A stretch of 64,000 nt of DNA from the NCBI RefSeq assembly GCF_004795915.1, contig NZ_CP039253.1:1798001-1862000 (forward strand). The letters run 5' to 3'. The position numbers and the translations under genes were made by a program. The DNA comes from Rhodococcus sp. PAMC28707 (GTDB lineage: Bacteria; Actinomycetota; Actinomycetes; Mycobacteriales; Mycobacteriaceae). The first letter of the stretch is position 1, and each line of letters starts with the position of its first letter. Positions 1-9,635 of the stretch are shown here, in pieces. Below the pieces are notes generated by a model. That model had not been told where the DNA came from, did no database searches, and worked only from the letters and a program-made list of their open reading frames with translations.

Positions 1-228
1 GAGAACGGTTTCGCGAGTGAGATTGAAGTCCCGGCTGTGCTTGAGTACCGCGCCCGCAGCTACGAGGCCGAGACGCTCGCCTTGCAGATTGAACCTGCTG
101 ACCAGGCCGTCGATAGTTGCGGTGAGCATGTCCTGGTTGGACGCCCGCGCATATTTCTTGTCCGAGCGAGCAAACGGAATGCGGTTGCCACCGACGATTG
201 CGACCGGTCGTAGTTGCTTGCTTGTCAC
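1..228 (-). CDS. fadA2: acetyl-CoA acetyltransferase (thiolase), N-terminal part
   Basis: Only the first 76 codons lie in the window and the gene runs off the left edge. The protein begins VTSKQLRPVAIVGGNRIPFA and continues with the FARSDKKYARASNQDML stretch, typical of the FadA2/FadI thiolase N-terminus. The nucleophilic cysteine lies beyond the edge. The GTG start follows GGGAG at a sensible distance. Thiolases of this family cleave 3-ketoacyl-CoA or condense acetyl-CoA in the cytoplasm. The gene is divergent from fabG4, as in M. tuberculosis (Rv0243/Rv0242c), and the shared 165-bp gap holds a palindrome likely to control both. Family assignment is good; the exact substrate is inferred. Confidence 0.85.
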   Translation of the reverse strand, partial: MTSKQLRPVAIVGGNRIPFARSDKKYARASNQDMLTATIDGLVSRFNLQGERLGLVAAGAVLKHSRDFNLTRETVL

Positions 229-277
229 TTGTGGTCTCCCGACATCCGGTAAGAAAAAGGCCTTGGTGGAGTTTCAC

Positions 278-293
278 CTTACTGGCGAGTAAG
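278..293. promoter_or_regulatory. candidate TetR operator between fadA2 and fabG4
   Basis: CTTACT-GGCG-AGTAAG is a perfect inverted repeat with 6-bp arms, placed in the divergent fadA2/fabG4 promoter region. The same arrangement (CTTAC-N6-GTAAG) recurs at 3315-3330 upstream of the nearby TetR gene. I infer that this TetR protein binds both sites. No experimental support is available here. Confidence 0.6.
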
Positions 294-393
294 TTGGTTG
301 TCGACACCCGGTCGTGCGCTTCGCGCCCGTGCGTGCGCCCATCATCGAGCGTGCACGCGGGACTGCGAAGGCGCCAAGTGAAAGGTAGGACAA

Positions 394-1740
394 GTGGCAG
401 CCTCCAAGGGAGCCCCAGACCTCTACTCAACGTTCTTGGCGTCCGCGCCTGGAGCCTTCATCGCCAAGCAGGCAGGTCTGCCGCAGCCCGAGAAGCTGCG
501 TCGGTACAAGGCAGGCGAACCGCCCCTGGCAGGACCCGTCCTCATCGGCGGCAACGGCCGACTGGTCGAGCCACTGCGCCAACTCCTCTCCGACTACCCA
601 CAGGCACAGGCGAACGACGCCAAGTACGGCGCGCTGGTCTTCGACGCCACCGGCATCGGCAACGTCGCCGAACTCGAGCAGCTCTTCCAGTTCTTCCAGC
701 CCGTCATCCGCAACCTCGCGCCCTCCGCGCGCGTCGTGGTCATCGGTACGACACCGGAGAAGACGGCAAACGTCGACGAGCACATCGCCCAGCGCGCCCT
801 CGAAGGCTTCACCCGCAGCGTCGGCAAAGAGGTCAAACGCGGCGCGACGGCTCAGCTGGTCTACATCTCCCCCGACGCATCGACCGGGCTTTCCGGACTC
901 GAATCCACCCTGCGCTTCCTACTGTCCGCCAAGTCGGCCTTCGTCGACGGCCAGGTTTTTGTCGTCGGCGACGCCGATTCCACCGCACCCGCATCCTGGG
1001 ACAAGCCGCTGGCCGGCAAGGTCGCAGTAGTCACCGGCGCAGCCCGCGGCATCGGCGCCACCATCGCCGAGGTGCTGGCGCGCGACGGCGCACACGTCAT
1101 CGCAGCAGACATCCCCGCCGCCGGTGAGGCACTGTCCGAGACCGCCAACAAGGTCGGCGGCACCTCCCTGGCACTCGATGTCACTGCACCCGACGCCGCC
1201 GAGGTGCTCGCCAAGCACCTGCTCGAGCGTCACGGCGGCGCCGACATCATCGTCCACAACGCCGGCATCACCCGCGACAAGACGCTGGCCAACATGGACG
1301 AGAGTCGCTGGAACTCCGTCATCGGCGTGAATCTGGCTGCGCCACAGCGCATCACCGATCACCTGGTGAAGGTCGGCGCACTCAAGGAAGGCGGACGCGT
1401 AGTCGACGTCTCCTCCATCGCAGGCATCGCCGGTAACCGCGGCCAGACCAACTACGGCACGTCCAAGGCTGGCGTCATCGGCCTCGTTCAGGCTTCGGCC
1501 CCCGTTCTCGCCGCCAAGTCGATCACCATCAACGCGGTCGCACCCGGATTCATCGAAACCGCGATGACCGCCGCCATCCCCTTCGCCACCCGCGAGGCCG
1601 GACGACGGATGAGCTCGCTTCTCCAGGGCGGGCAGACCGTCGACGTCGCAGAACTGGTGTCGTACTTCGCTTCTCCCGCGTCGAACGCCGTCACCGGGCA
1701 GATCGTCCGCGTCTGCGGTCAGAGCCTTCTCGGCGCATGA
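394..1740 (+). CDS. fabG4: high-molecular-weight 3-oxoacyl reductase FabG4
   Basis: This is a 448-residue two-domain short-chain reductase that reduces 3-oxoacyl thioesters with NAD(P)H. The N-terminal half (about residues 1-200) is a flavodoxin-like region that mediates dimerisation in the family. The C-terminal half is the active SDR domain: the nucleotide motif TGAARGIG, then SS..G...NYGTSK with catalytic Ser, Tyr and Lys. The usual NNAG reads HNAG here. Length and C-terminus (VCGQSLLGA) fit M. tuberculosis Rv0242c. The GTG start follows GGTAGGA. The stop overlaps the htdX start as ATGA, so the two are probably translationally coupled. HtdX with FabG4 suggests a fatty-acyl elongation or degradation step. 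Confidence 0.93.
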   Translation: MAASKGAPDLYSTFLASAPGAFIAKQAGLPQPEKLRRYKAGEPPLAGPVLIGGNGRLVEPLRQLLSDYPQAQANDAKYGALVFDATGIGNVAELEQLFQFFQPVIRNLAPSARVVVIGTTPEKTANVDEHIAQRALEGFTRSVGKEVKRGATAQLVYISPDASTGLSGLESTLRFLLSAKSAFVDGQVFVVGDADSTAPASWDKPLAGKVAVVTGAARGIGATIAEVLARDGAHVIAADIPAAGEALSETANKVGGTSLALDVTAPDAAEVLAKHLLERHGGADIIVHNAGITRDKTLANMDESRWNSVIGVNLAAPQRITDHLVKVGALKEGGRVVDVSSIAGIAGNRGQTNYGTSKAGVIGLVQASAPVLAAKSITINAVAPGFIETAMTAAIPFATREAGRRMSSLLQGGQTVDVAELVSYFASPASNAVTGQIVRVCGQSLLGA

Positions 1741-2594
1741 GCGTCGTCAAGCTCTCGGAGCAACCCAAGATTTCGGAAATCTACACCGCGGCGGCGCGTG
1801 GCGTGTTGCCGTTTCTCGGGTCGAAGTCGTCTTCGGTGCCGTCCACCGAGTTCGAGCTCCGCGGCCTGCGAGTAGATCCCGACAATCTCGCCGGTTACTG
1901 CAAGGCCACCGGATTACGCTTCGGTGACATCCTGCCCATCACGTATCCGTTCACGCTCGTCTTCCCGACGGTCATGAAATTGATGGTGTCCAAGGGCTTT
2001 CCGTTCGCGGCGATCGGTTCGGTGCATGCGGAGAACGTCATCGAGGCGTTTCGTCCGATCTCCGTCTCGGAGCCACTGGACGTTCGAGTGCACGCGGAGA
2101 ACCTGCGCGAGCACCGCAAGGGTCTGCTGGTCGACCTGATCAGCGAAGTAAGCGTCGGACGCGAACTCGTCTGGAGGCAGACCTCGAGCTTCCTGAGCCT
2201 GCAAAAGACATCACTGTCCGGCGAGCTCCGTGAAGCCCCGCCCGCCGATGAGGTACCACCGCCTCCGAACCGCACCCTTCGAGTCGATCAGAAGACGATC
2301 AGCAAGTATGCAGCGATATCGGGTGATCGCAATCCGATTCACGTATCCACGCTCGGCGCAAAGGCATTCGGATTCCCGAAGACCATCGCGCATGGAATGT
2401 GGAGCGCCGCTGCGGCATTGCAGATCATCGAGGGCCGGATTCCCGAGGGGGTCACCTACAGCGTGCGCTTCGGCAAGCCGATCGTGCTGCCCGCAACCAT
2501 GAACCTGTACGCCGAATCCGTCGGCACCGGTTGGGACCTCTCGCTACTGAACCCCAAAAAAGGCTACCCGCACCTCACCGCGACACTGCGGTAA
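1737..2594 (+). CDS. htdX: MaoC-like 3-hydroxyacyl dehydratase HtdX
   Basis: This 285-residue hot-dog-fold protein is related to M. tuberculosis Rv0241c (HtdX). It has a degenerate N-terminal hot-dog half and a catalytic C-terminal half carrying the hydratase-2 motif SGDRNPIH (Asp and His dyad) near residue 200, then [11 protein letters not shown]. It dehydrates (R)-3-hydroxyacyl thioesters, the step after the FabG4 reduction. The ATG overlaps the fabG4 stop by 4 bp, so it is the second gene of a two-gene operon. A strong stem-loop directly after the stop codon ends the operon. Confidence 0.92.
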   Translation: MSVVKLSEQPKISEIYTAAARGVLPFLGSKSSSVPSTEFELRGLRVDPDNLAGYCKATGLRFGDILPITYPFTLVFPTVMKLMVSKGFPFAAIGSVHAENVIEAFRPISVSEPLDVRVHAENLREHRKGLLVDLISEVSVGRELVWRQTSSFLSLQKTSLSGELREAPPADEVPPPPNRTLRVDQKTISKYAAISGDRNPIHVSTLGAKAFGFPKTIAHGMWSAAAALQIIEGRIPEGVTYSVRFGKPIVLPATMNLYAESVGTGWDLSLLNPKKGYPHLTATLR

Positions 2595-2596
2595 CC

Positions 2597-2634
2597 GAAA
2601 CAGCCCCTACGTGAGCGCACGTAGGGGCTGTTTC
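2597..2634. terminator. bidirectional hairpin terminator
   Basis: A near-perfect stem of about 17 bp (GAAACAGCCCCTACGTG paired with CACGTAGGGGCTGTTTC) sits 2 bases after the htdX stop. It ends in TTTC on one strand and GAAA on the other. It separates the converging htdX and TetR genes and probably serves both. Confidence 0.85.
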
Positions 2635-2651
2635 ATACCCAAGCGAGGGGT

Positions 2652-3257
2652 CTACACGTTGGTAGCGGACTTCTTACCTGCCAGACCCCGCCATGCGAGG
2701 TTCTCGAGCAGATCGGCAGCCGCGTCGACCTCGATCTCACCGCCGGCGACACGATCGGCCACTGCCTCACCCGCGCCCACCAACGCCACTGCCATCAGCG
2801 TGTAGTTCTGGCCCTCGTCCGGGTCCTTCGTACTCATCTCCAGCAGACCCGCCGTAAGTTCGATGAGTCGATCTCGGCTGGTCTGAACCTGCGAGGCGAA
2901 AGCAGTCTGACCGATCGCCTGCCGGTAGAGCACCATCCACGACTTTCGGTGATCACCGACGAAACCGAGAAACCCGAGCAATGCGCGACGCAGTTGCTCG
3001 CGAGGTGTCAGCGTCGGATCCGCGGCCGGAGTCATCGCCTCGACGAATTTGACGCCTTCGCGATGGATACACGCGGCGAACAGTTCGTCTTTGGAGCCGT
3101 AGTAGAGGTAGAGCATGGGCTTCGAAATCGCGGCCCTCTTCGCAATCGCGTCCATCGAAGTTTCATGGAAGCCGTTGTCGGAGAAGACATCCACTGCCGC
3201 GTCGAGCATCTGCTGCTCACGGACGGCGCGGGGCAATCGCTTGGTGCCGCCAGCCAT
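2652..3257 (-). CDS. TetR-family regulator (Rv0238-like)
   Basis: This 201-residue regulator has an N-terminal helix-turn-helix (AAVDVFSDNGFHETSMDAIA followed by ISKPMLYLYYGSKDEL) and a TetR_C ligand domain. The ATG at 3257 was preferred over longer in-frame starts because GGAGGG lies just upstream and the protein then begins MAGGTKRLPRAVREQQML, like M. tuberculosis Rv0238. Its leader contains a CTTAC/GTAAG palindrome also found in the fadA2/fabG4 gap, so autoregulation plus control of the fatty-acid genes is likely. The ligand is unknown; acyl-CoA is a reasonable guess from context. Confidence 0.9.
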   Translation of the reverse strand: MAGGTKRLPRAVREQQMLDAAVDVFSDNGFHETSMDAIAKRAAISKPMLYLYYGSKDELFAACIHREGVKFVEAMTPAADPTLTPREQLRRALLGFLGFVGDHRKSWMVLYRQAIGQTAFASQVQTSRDRLIELTAGLLEMSTKDPDEGQNYTLMAVALVGAGEAVADRVAGGEIEVDAAADLLENLAWRGLAGKKSATNV

Positions 3258-3314
3258 GTGCCCTCCAAACCAAGGTCGAAGCAGGGTCGAACAAACAAAG
3301 GTAGAACCACTGAT

Positions 3315-3330
3315 CTTACTCCACGGTAAG
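3315..3330. promoter_or_regulatory. candidate autoregulatory operator of the TetR gene
   Basis: CTTACTCCACGGTAAG has inverted CTTAC/GTAAG arms with a 6-bp centre, 58 bp upstream of the TetR start codon. It matches the palindrome at 278-293 in arms and total length. Confidence 0.6.
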
Positions 3331-3357
3331 AATGGCTGCGTCGCTTCTCCCGTGAAG

Positions 3358-4530
3358 CTAGCAGGCGCCCTTGAACCGTGCGACCGTGGCTGCAGATGCG
3401 TCGACCTGCGGTGCAGGCAATCTTCCCGCGGCAACCGCATTCTCCAGATTGTCCAGCACCTGAGGGACGTCGTCGGTGGTCAGCCACAGCGCGATGTCAG
3501 CGCCTGCGACCAGCGCCGCCTCGACGGCCGCCACGATACCGAGCCTGTCGGTGATCGCAGCCATGCCGGAAAGATCGTCGGTGAAAATCGGCCCCTCGAA
3601 CGGGCTCGCACCGTAACCGACACCGTCGCGCAGCAGTGCCATCGCTGCCGGACTGATACTCGCGGGCACACCAGAAGCGGTCAGTCCCGGAACATCCAAA
3701 TGGCCGACCATGATGCCGACGCCGGTCTGCGACAGTACGGTGTACGGAACGAGATCGGACTGCCGAAGCTGATCGAGCGGAGGCGTCGTGACTTCACCGG
3801 TGTGCGAGTCGCCGGAACCGGACCCATGCCCGGGGAAGTGCTTGAGTACAGGCATGATTCCGGCATCACGAAGGCCCTGGGCGTAGGCGCCCGCATACGC
3901 GATCACCTCGTTCGGATCGGAAGAATACGACCGATCGCCGATCACCGAGTCGTCCGGCTGACTACTGACATCGACCACCGGTGCGTAATCGACGGTGACG
4001 CCGAGATCCTTCAGACCACGCCCCCGTTCGAGCGCCATGGAATAGGTCTCGTCCACCGACATCGTCCGAGCAGTCTCGCGTGCGGATGGATCACTTCCCA
4101 GCAGATCCTCCACCCGTGACACGCGACCGCCCTCTTCGTCGATGGTCACCATCGGCGGCACGGCAGCGGCAGCAGCAATCCGGGGCACCTCACGGTTCGC
4201 CAGCGTCTGCGAATCCGTCCAGCTACCGATGAAAATGCCGCCGACCTGCTCCGTGGCCACGATGTTCACCGCGTCGTCGGTGCCGGTGACCCCGACCGTC
4301 AGTAGTTGAGCGAGACGCTGCCGCTCGGTCAACGACCCGACGAACGCCGCACAACGATCAGGTGGCGGCGCAGGCGTCGTAGCCTCCGTCGACACCGAAG
4401 TCGCGGACGGTGCTGCTGCGACAGACGGTGCAGCTACGGGATCCGGTTCTGCGGTGCTCCCGCAACCGGCGGTGAAACCGACCCCCAGCACCAACACGGC
4501 GATGGGCACGGGCGAGCGGAACTTCATCAT
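3358..4530 (-). CDS. lpqI: glycoside hydrolase family 3 lipoprotein LpqI
   Basis: This 390-residue secreted lipoprotein has a short signal peptide ending in a lipobox (GFTAGC, Cys about residue 23) and a Pro/Ala/Thr-rich linker before the GH3 domain. The domain contains KHFPGHG followed by DSH, the NagZ-type acid/base loop, and the nucleophile Asp in IFTDDLSGM. By family it is a beta-N-acetylglucosaminidase acting on muropeptides at the cell surface. The order lpqI-TetR matches Rv0237-Rv0238. The start has two consecutive ATG codons with no strong ribosome-binding site, so 4530 or 4527 are equally possible. Confidence 0.92.
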   Translation of the reverse strand: MMKFRSPVPIAVLVLGVGFTAGCGSTAEPDPVAAPSVAAAPSATSVSTEATTPAPPPDRCAAFVGSLTERQRLAQLLTVGVTGTDDAVNIVATEQVGGIFIGSWTDSQTLANREVPRIAAAAAVPPMVTIDEEGGRVSRVEDLLGSDPSARETARTMSVDETYSMALERGRGLKDLGVTVDYAPVVDVSSQPDDSVIGDRSYSSDPNEVIAYAGAYAQGLRDAGIMPVLKHFPGHGSGSGDSHTGEVTTPPLDQLRQSDLVPYTVLSQTGVGIMVGHLDVPGLTASGVPASISPAAMALLRDGVGYGASPFEGPIFTDDLSGMAAITDRLGIVAAVEAALVAGADIALWLTTDDVPQVLDNLENAVAAGRLPAPQVDASAATVARFKGAC

Positions 4531-4621
4531 GGTTCTTTACGGTAGCCGAGGTGGCCGTAGCGCCGCGATCGGCGACCTCGACGCGATAGCCTTCGAACAC
4601 GAGCTCACCAGGAGGAGAAGG

Positions 4622-5089
4622 ATGCCTGCAGATCTGATACTCATCGCGTACGACGGCTCTGACAACGCCAAACGAGCCATCGATTACGCCGGCCGCTTTC
4701 TCGTGACGAAGCGGGCCATCGTCGTCACCGCGTGGGAGCCGATGGTTAGGCAAGCGGCACGCATGTCCGGACTCTCCGGTGTCATGCAACCCGAATGGGT
4801 AGCCGACGACGAAACCGAGGATGTGGCACTGACCGACGCGAAAGCCATCAACGAGGAGGGCGTTCGACTAGCCGGTGAAGCCGGACTCGAAGTGGAGGGG
4901 CACTGCGCCGAATGCACGACGGCCATCTGGAGCGCCATCGTGGAGAAAGCCGACGATCTCGACGTGGACATCATCGTCACCGGAACCCGCGGCACCACGG
5001 GCCTTCGTTCGCTGCTCCAGAGTTCGGTGGCAGAGCATGTGCTGCGCCACAGTCATCGGCCGGTTCTCATAGTTCCACCCGGCAAGTAA
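4622..5089 (+). CDS. universal stress protein (UspA family)
   Basis: This 155-residue single Usp domain starts with the beta strand LILIAYDGSDNAKRAIDYA and ends with VLRHSHRPVLIVPPGK. The ATG at 4622 follows AGGAGGAGAAGG, which decides the start over longer in-frame options. The ATP loop normally reads G-2x-G-9x-G(S/T). Here it is GTRG, nine residues, then SS, so the third glycine is replaced by serine and ATP binding may be altered. The gene is divergent from lpqI and upstream of the DUF2613 gene. Its role is probably a stress-linked sensor; no partner is visible. Confidence 0.88.
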   Translation: MPADLILIAYDGSDNAKRAIDYAGRFLVTKRAIVVTAWEPMVRQAARMSGLSGVMQPEWVADDETEDVALTDAKAINEEGVRLAGEAGLEVEGHCAECTTAIWSAIVEKADDLDVDIIVTGTRGTTGLRSLLQSSVAEHVLRHSHRPVLIVPPGK

Positions 5090-5191
5090 CCGCGAGTGCG
5101 TCACAGTCCCATGGCCGTCGGGTGATACCTTTAGCCGCGCACGGGGGAAAGTCGCCGTCATTGATACCTGCCGACGAAAGTGGAGTCCGAG

Positions 5192-5362
5192 ATGAAGTTT
5201 GCTGTCCCGGGAATTGTTGCTGCAGTAGTCGGCGCTGTATTGGGCGTCGGTGTCGTGTTAGGGGTGACTGCGGCAGCATCGGACAACACTCGTCCCGAGA
5301 TCGACCGCACCGGCAACGCCGACTCTTCGTTGCTCAACCAGGTTGAGTACGGCAGCCGCTGA
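5192..5362 (+). CDS. DUF2613 small membrane or secreted protein
   Basis: This 56-residue protein has one hydrophobic helix (GIVAAVVGAVLGVGVVLGVT) then a short polar tail ending SLLNQVEYGSR. It corresponds to the small Rv0236A protein that precedes aftD in mycobacteria. The ATG at 5192 is preferred to an upstream GTG because GGAG sits 6 bases before it. Its last 20 bases overlap the apparent aftD start, so the two are probably coupled. The constant linkage to aftD suggests a helper role in arabinan assembly, which is inference. Confidence 0.85.
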   Translation: MKFAVPGIVAAVVGAVLGVGVVLGVTAAASDNTRPEIDRTGNADSSLLNQVEYGSR

Positions 5363-8300
5363 CACTGCCGGAACGATCTCGTCCGAGCGATTCGGACGTA
5401 AGTGGCTGCTCGGGGTCTCCGCTCTAGCGTTTCTCGTTTCGTTCCTGCAGGTCCCCGGCTACACGGTCGCGGATACGAAATACGATCTTTCCCAGAATCC
5501 GCTGGGATTTCTTGCGCGCGCTTCACACCAGTGGACGAGCCAAGCACCCCTCGGTCAGGTTCAGAACCAGGCTTACGGATACTTCTTCCCACATGGCGCA
5601 TTCTTTGCGCTCGGTGACATTCTTGCGATTCCGCCTTGGGTAACCCAGCGCATCTGGTGGGCACTGCTGTTGATCGCCGGATTCTGGGGAATCGTTCGAC
5701 TGGCCGAAGCACTGGGAATCGGCTCTCGTAGCTCACGGCTCATCGCTGCATTCGCATTCGCTCTGTCCCCACGTGTCATCACCACTCTCGCGTCGATCTC
5801 GTCCGAGACGATGCCGATGATGTTGGCGCCGTGGGTATTGATTCCGGTGGTGCGCGCGTTCAACCGAAGCGACTCCGACGCAACGCAATCGGGCGGCCGG
5901 TGGAGCGGACCCCGAACCCTCGCGGCGCAATCCGCATGCGCCGTAGCATTGATGGGCGCCGTCAACGCCGTCGCGACAGCCGCCGCGTGCCTCGTCGCCG
6001 TGGTCTGGTTGCTGTGCCACCGGCCGAACCGGGCGTGGGCCGTATTCACCGCCTGGTGGGTAGGTTTCGGTGTCCTCGCCACCCTGTGGTGGATCGTTCC
6101 GCTACTCCTTCTCGGACGCGTGAGCCCACCGTTCCTCGACTACATCGAATCCTCCGGAACCACGACGCAGTGGGCCTCGCTCGCCGAGATCCTCCGCGGT
6201 ACCAGCAGTTGGACACCGTTCGTCTCCCCCGAGCGCGTGGCGGGTGCCATCCTGGTCACCCAACCGGCGGCGGTCATCGCTACCGGTGTCATCGCTGCCG
6301 CCGGAGTAGCCGGCCTCGCGATGCGCACGATGCCGGCCCGCGGACGCCTGACAGTAATACTGCTGGTCGGCATAGTAGGGCTCACGGCCGGCTACGTCGG
6401 TGATCTGAGTTCCCCCTTCGCCGATACCGTGCGCCTGTTCCTCGACACCGCGGGCGCCCCACTGCGCAACGTGCACAAGTTGGAGCCCCTCATCCGAATA
6501 CCGTTGGTGCTCGGGCTCGCTCATCTCCTCGCCAAGGTGCCGCTCCCCGGATCGGTACCTGTTACCCGATGGCGAGCGGCAATAGCCCATCCAGAACGAG
6601 ACAAGATGGTCGCCGTCGCCGGACTGGTTCTGGTCGGATTGACCTTTTCCACCTCACTCGCCTGGACCGGCAAACTCGCGCCCCGCGGCGCGTACGAAGC
6701 CATCCCCGAGTACTGGCACGACGCGGCCGACTGGCTCACCGAGCACGCATCGGGATCCTCCCCCGACGGATCGGACGCTCAGCGCGCCCTCGTTGTCCCC
6801 GGTGCACCGTTTGCCCTCCAGACCTGGGGCCTGACCCGTGACGAACCACTCCAGGCCCTTGCCACGACGCCGTGGGCGGTACGCGACGCAGTCCCACTGA
6901 CCCCGCCCGGAGCTATCCGCGCACTCGATTCGGTGCAGCGCCTCATCGCGGACGGCCGTCCATCCGCCGGACTTGCCGACACCCTTCTGGGCCAGGGAAT
7001 CAGCTTCGTGGTCGTCCGTAACGATCTGGACCCGGAGACCTCACGCTCCACGCGACCGGTGCAGGTCCACCGGGCTCTCGACGGCTCACCGGGCCTGACG
7101 CGTGTCGCCCGGTTCGGTGAGGACATCGCCCCGGGCACCGTGGAAGGCATCACCATCGACGGCGATCTGCGGCCGCCGTACCCCGCCGTCGAGATTTACG
7201 AGGTCGAAAACCCAACAGCTCTACCGGCATCCGGTCCGTACACGGTGGACCTGGATCGAGTTCCTTTCGTGCAGGGCGGCCCGGAGTCGGCATTGCGCCT
7301 GAACGCGCAGCGCCGTAACGGCGCCTCGGACCCGGTACCCGCCGGGCCCCTCATCCTGGCCTCCGACGCGGTGGCGGCTGGGATACCGGTGGACAAGGTC
7401 ACCGTGACCGACACTCCGATGAATCGGGAGACCGACTTCGGCCAGGTCGATTACCACAGCTCCGCGCTGCGTTCGAGCGAGGAACCACGAAGATCGCTCA
7501 ATGCCGTACCCGATTACCCGGTGTACGGCGCCGCTACGGTCGACGGCGAATGGGAGGGCGCTCGCATCACCGCATCGAGTTCGGCCTCGGATTCGACGCA
7601 GATCGGTGGAACAGCCCCTGGCAGCGGCGTCGCGGCAGTCGTCGACGGTGATCTGGCAACGAGTTGGGTATCCAACGGTATCGAAAATGCACTGGGACAA
7701 TGGCTTCAACTCGACTTCGACACTCCTGTCAACCAAGGGTTGCTGCATCTACGCACCAGCCCGGGGACTATCGGGGATCCGGTCAAGTGGCTCGAGATCA
7801 CCACTCCCAACGGCAGTACCGCGGCGCGAATCGACAAGCCCGGAGCGCCGCTGACGGTGTCACTGCCTGGTGGTTCGACGCCATGGGTGCGCATCACCGC
7901 CAAGTCGACGGTGGACGGTACCAGCGGAAGCCAGTTCGGGATCAGCGAACTCTCCATCGATGACTTCTCCGATCGTGATGCGCCACAGCAGGTATCGATC
8001 GTGCACCGCGCGGTACTTCCGCCCGTCACTGCTGACGCAGACGTACAGGGTTGGGAACTGAGCCAAGAATTCCCCGGTCGTAACGGATGCATCGAGACCA
8101 CGGACCGAATCCGTTGCAGCAGCGGATTATCTCTCCCACCAGAGGAACTCGGGCGCTTCTCCCGCACCCTTTCGGTACCTATGGGCACAGCGGTACTGCC
8201 CGAGTTGACGCTACGAACTAGGCAGAGCCCCGAACTCGAATCGCTTCTCTCGCAGCCCGGTCGCCCAGTGGCCACCGCTGCCTCGGACGTCGGCGACCTG

Positions 8301-9635
8301 CACGGCTCCGCATTCGCCGCCACCGACGGTGATGACAGGACCTCATGGACTGCGCCCACCAAGAGCATCGAGAAGCAGGCGGGTACGCAGCCCACCCTGA
8401 CGGTGAACCTGCCGGAACCCACGCTGGTCGACGGCCTCACCCTGTCCCCCAGCCTGGGCGATCTACCTGCTCACCCGACGAGGGTGGCGGTGAACCTGGG
8501 TGATGGGCCGATGGTCCGCGACATGGACGGCCCCACCACGATCGAACTGGCGCCGCGAGTAACCGACCGGATAGTCATCTCGATCGTCGCCTGGGACGAC
8601 GTGTTGGACAAGAACTCTCTCGGTTTCGTACTGCCCTCGCCTCCCGGTCTGTCCGAGGTGAAAGTACTGTCCGGTGGCACGGTGTTGGGCGGGGCACTCG
8701 ACGCAAACCGGGTGGTGACCGTCGGCTGCGACCGTGGCCCGATCATCTCGATCGCCGGACAGACCGTGCGTGCATCGGTGACTGCAACGGTGGATACATT
8801 CCGATCGGGCGAACCGCTGAATGCGACGCTGTGCGAGGGGATATTCCCGGTGCAGACCGACGCACTCAACCCGATTGCCCTCCCGGCGGGCGAGCAGGAT
8901 GTCGTCGTCGATCCGGGTGCTGCATTCTTCGTCGACGGAATGCGATTACGCACCATGCCCGTTCCCGCTACGAGCGCGAGAAGTTCTGCTCCCGTAAGCG
9001 CCGACACGACCGCCTGGACGTCGGACCATCGCGAAATCGAGGTATCGGGCCGCGACACCGATCAGCTTCTCGTCGTACCGGAGAGCAACAATTCCGGTTG
9101 GCACGCAACATCTTCCGACGGCACGGTATTGACACCGATCACCGTGAACGGTTGGCAGCAAGGATGGGTGATCCCGGCAGGTGTCGACGGAACCGTCGCG
9201 CTCGACTACCCGAGCAACACGTGGTACCGACTGGGCATCTTCGGCGGACTGCTCCTCCTGATCCCGTTGACATTCTTCGCTTTCCGCGCGAGCCCACGCC
9301 GCACGAGTGTGCCGCCACGACCCTGGAACCGGTCGAAGGTAAGCGCGATCGCACTCACTGCCGCCGCGATCGTCATCGCCGGCATCACCGGAGCCGTCGT
9401 GGCGGTCGCCCTCTGGATCGGCACCGTGGCACTCCAACGGCGGTACGGCACCACCGTCGCAGCTCGGGTGCTGGTGTCCACCGCGGGCATCGGCACCTTG
9501 ACAGCCATGGCACTGCTCTCACGCGGGCCGTGGCGATCACCGGAGGGCTATATCGGGCACGCCTACCTGGTGCAGTTCACCGCCCTCGTCGCGGTACTGG
9601 CGCTCGCCGTGGCAGTCACGGCCGAGAACGACTGA
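5343..9635 (+). CDS. aftD: alpha-(1->3)-arabinofuranosyltransferase AftD
   Basis: This 1430-residue GT-C membrane glycosyltransferase adds arabinofuranose branches to arabinogalactan and lipoarabinomannan on the periplasmic side from decaprenyl-phosphoarabinose. The N-terminal third is multi-spanning, beginning at WLLGVSALAFLVSFLQVPGY, with the conserved loop TKYDLSQNPLGFL. The soluble part contains two discoidin-like carbohydrate-binding stretches (about residues 735-850 and 975-1035, with DGDLATSW and DGDDRTSW). Two more membrane helices close the C-terminus. The likely start is TTG at 5343, overlapping DUF2613; no ATG or GTG lies before the first helix. The length matches mycobacterial AftD, and it converges on the next gene with a 20-bp overlap. 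Confidence 0.93.
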   Translation: MSTAAADTAGTISSERFGRKWLLGVSALAFLVSFLQVPGYTVADTKYDLSQNPLGFLARASHQWTSQAPLGQVQNQAYGYFFPHGAFFALGDILAIPPWVTQRIWWALLLIAGFWGIVRLAEALGIGSRSSRLIAAFAFALSPRVITTLASISSETMPMMLAPWVLIPVVRAFNRSDSDATQSGGRWSGPRTLAAQSACAVALMGAVNAVATAAACLVAVVWLLCHRPNRAWAVFTAWWVGFGVLATLWWIVPLLLLGRVSPPFLDYIESSGTTTQWASLAEILRGTSSWTPFVSPERVAGAILVTQPAAVIATGVIAAAGVAGLAMRTMPARGRLTVILLVGIVGLTAGYVGDLSSPFADTVRLFLDTAGAPLRNVHKLEPLIRIPLVLGLAHLLAKVPLPGSVPVTRWRAAIAHPERDKMVAVAGLVLVGLTFSTSLAWTGKLAPRGAYEAIPEYWHDAADWLTEHASGSSPDGSDAQRALVVPGAPFALQTWGLTRDEPLQALATTPWAVRDAVPLTPPGAIRALDSVQRLIADGRPSAGLADTLLGQGISFVVVRNDLDPETSRSTRPVQVHRALDGSPGLTRVARFGEDIAPGTVEGITIDGDLRPPYPAVEIYEVENPTALPASGPYTVDLDRVPFVQGGPESALRLNAQRRNGASDPVPAGPLILASDAVAAGIPVDKVTVTDTPMNRETDFGQVDYHSSALRSSEEPRRSLNAVPDYPVYGAATVDGEWEGARITASSSASDSTQIGGTAPGSGVAAVVDGDLATSWVSNGIENALGQWLQLDFDTPVNQGLLHLRTSPGTIGDPVKWLEITTPNGSTAARIDKPGAPLTVSLPGGSTPWVRITAKSTVDGTSGSQFGISELSIDDFSDRDAPQQVSIVHRAVLPPVTADADVQGWELSQEFPGRNGCIETTDRIRCSSGLSLPPEELGRFSRTLSVPMGTAVLPELTLRTRQSPELESLLSQPGRPVATAASDVGDLHGSAFAATDGDDRTSWTAPTKSIEKQAGTQPTLTVNLPEPTLVDGLTLSPSLGDLPAHPTRVAVNLGDGPMVRDMDGPTTIELAPRVTDRIVISIVAWDDVLDKNSLGFVLPSPPGLSEVKVLSGGTVLGGALDANRVVTVGCDRGPIISIAGQTVRASVTATVDTFRSGEPLNATLCEGIFPVQTDALNPIALPAGEQDVVVDPGAAFFVDGMRLRTMPVPATSARSSAPVSADTTAWTSDHREIEVSGRDTDQLLVVPESNNSGWHATSSDGTVLTPITVNGWQQGWVIPAGVDGTVALDYPSNTWYRLGIFGGLLLLIPLTFFAFRASPRRTSVPPRPWNRSKVSAIALTAAAIVIAGITGAVVAVALWIGTVALQRRYGTTVAARVLVSTAGIGTLTAMALLSRGPWRSPEGYIGHAYLVQFTALVAVLALAVAVTAEND

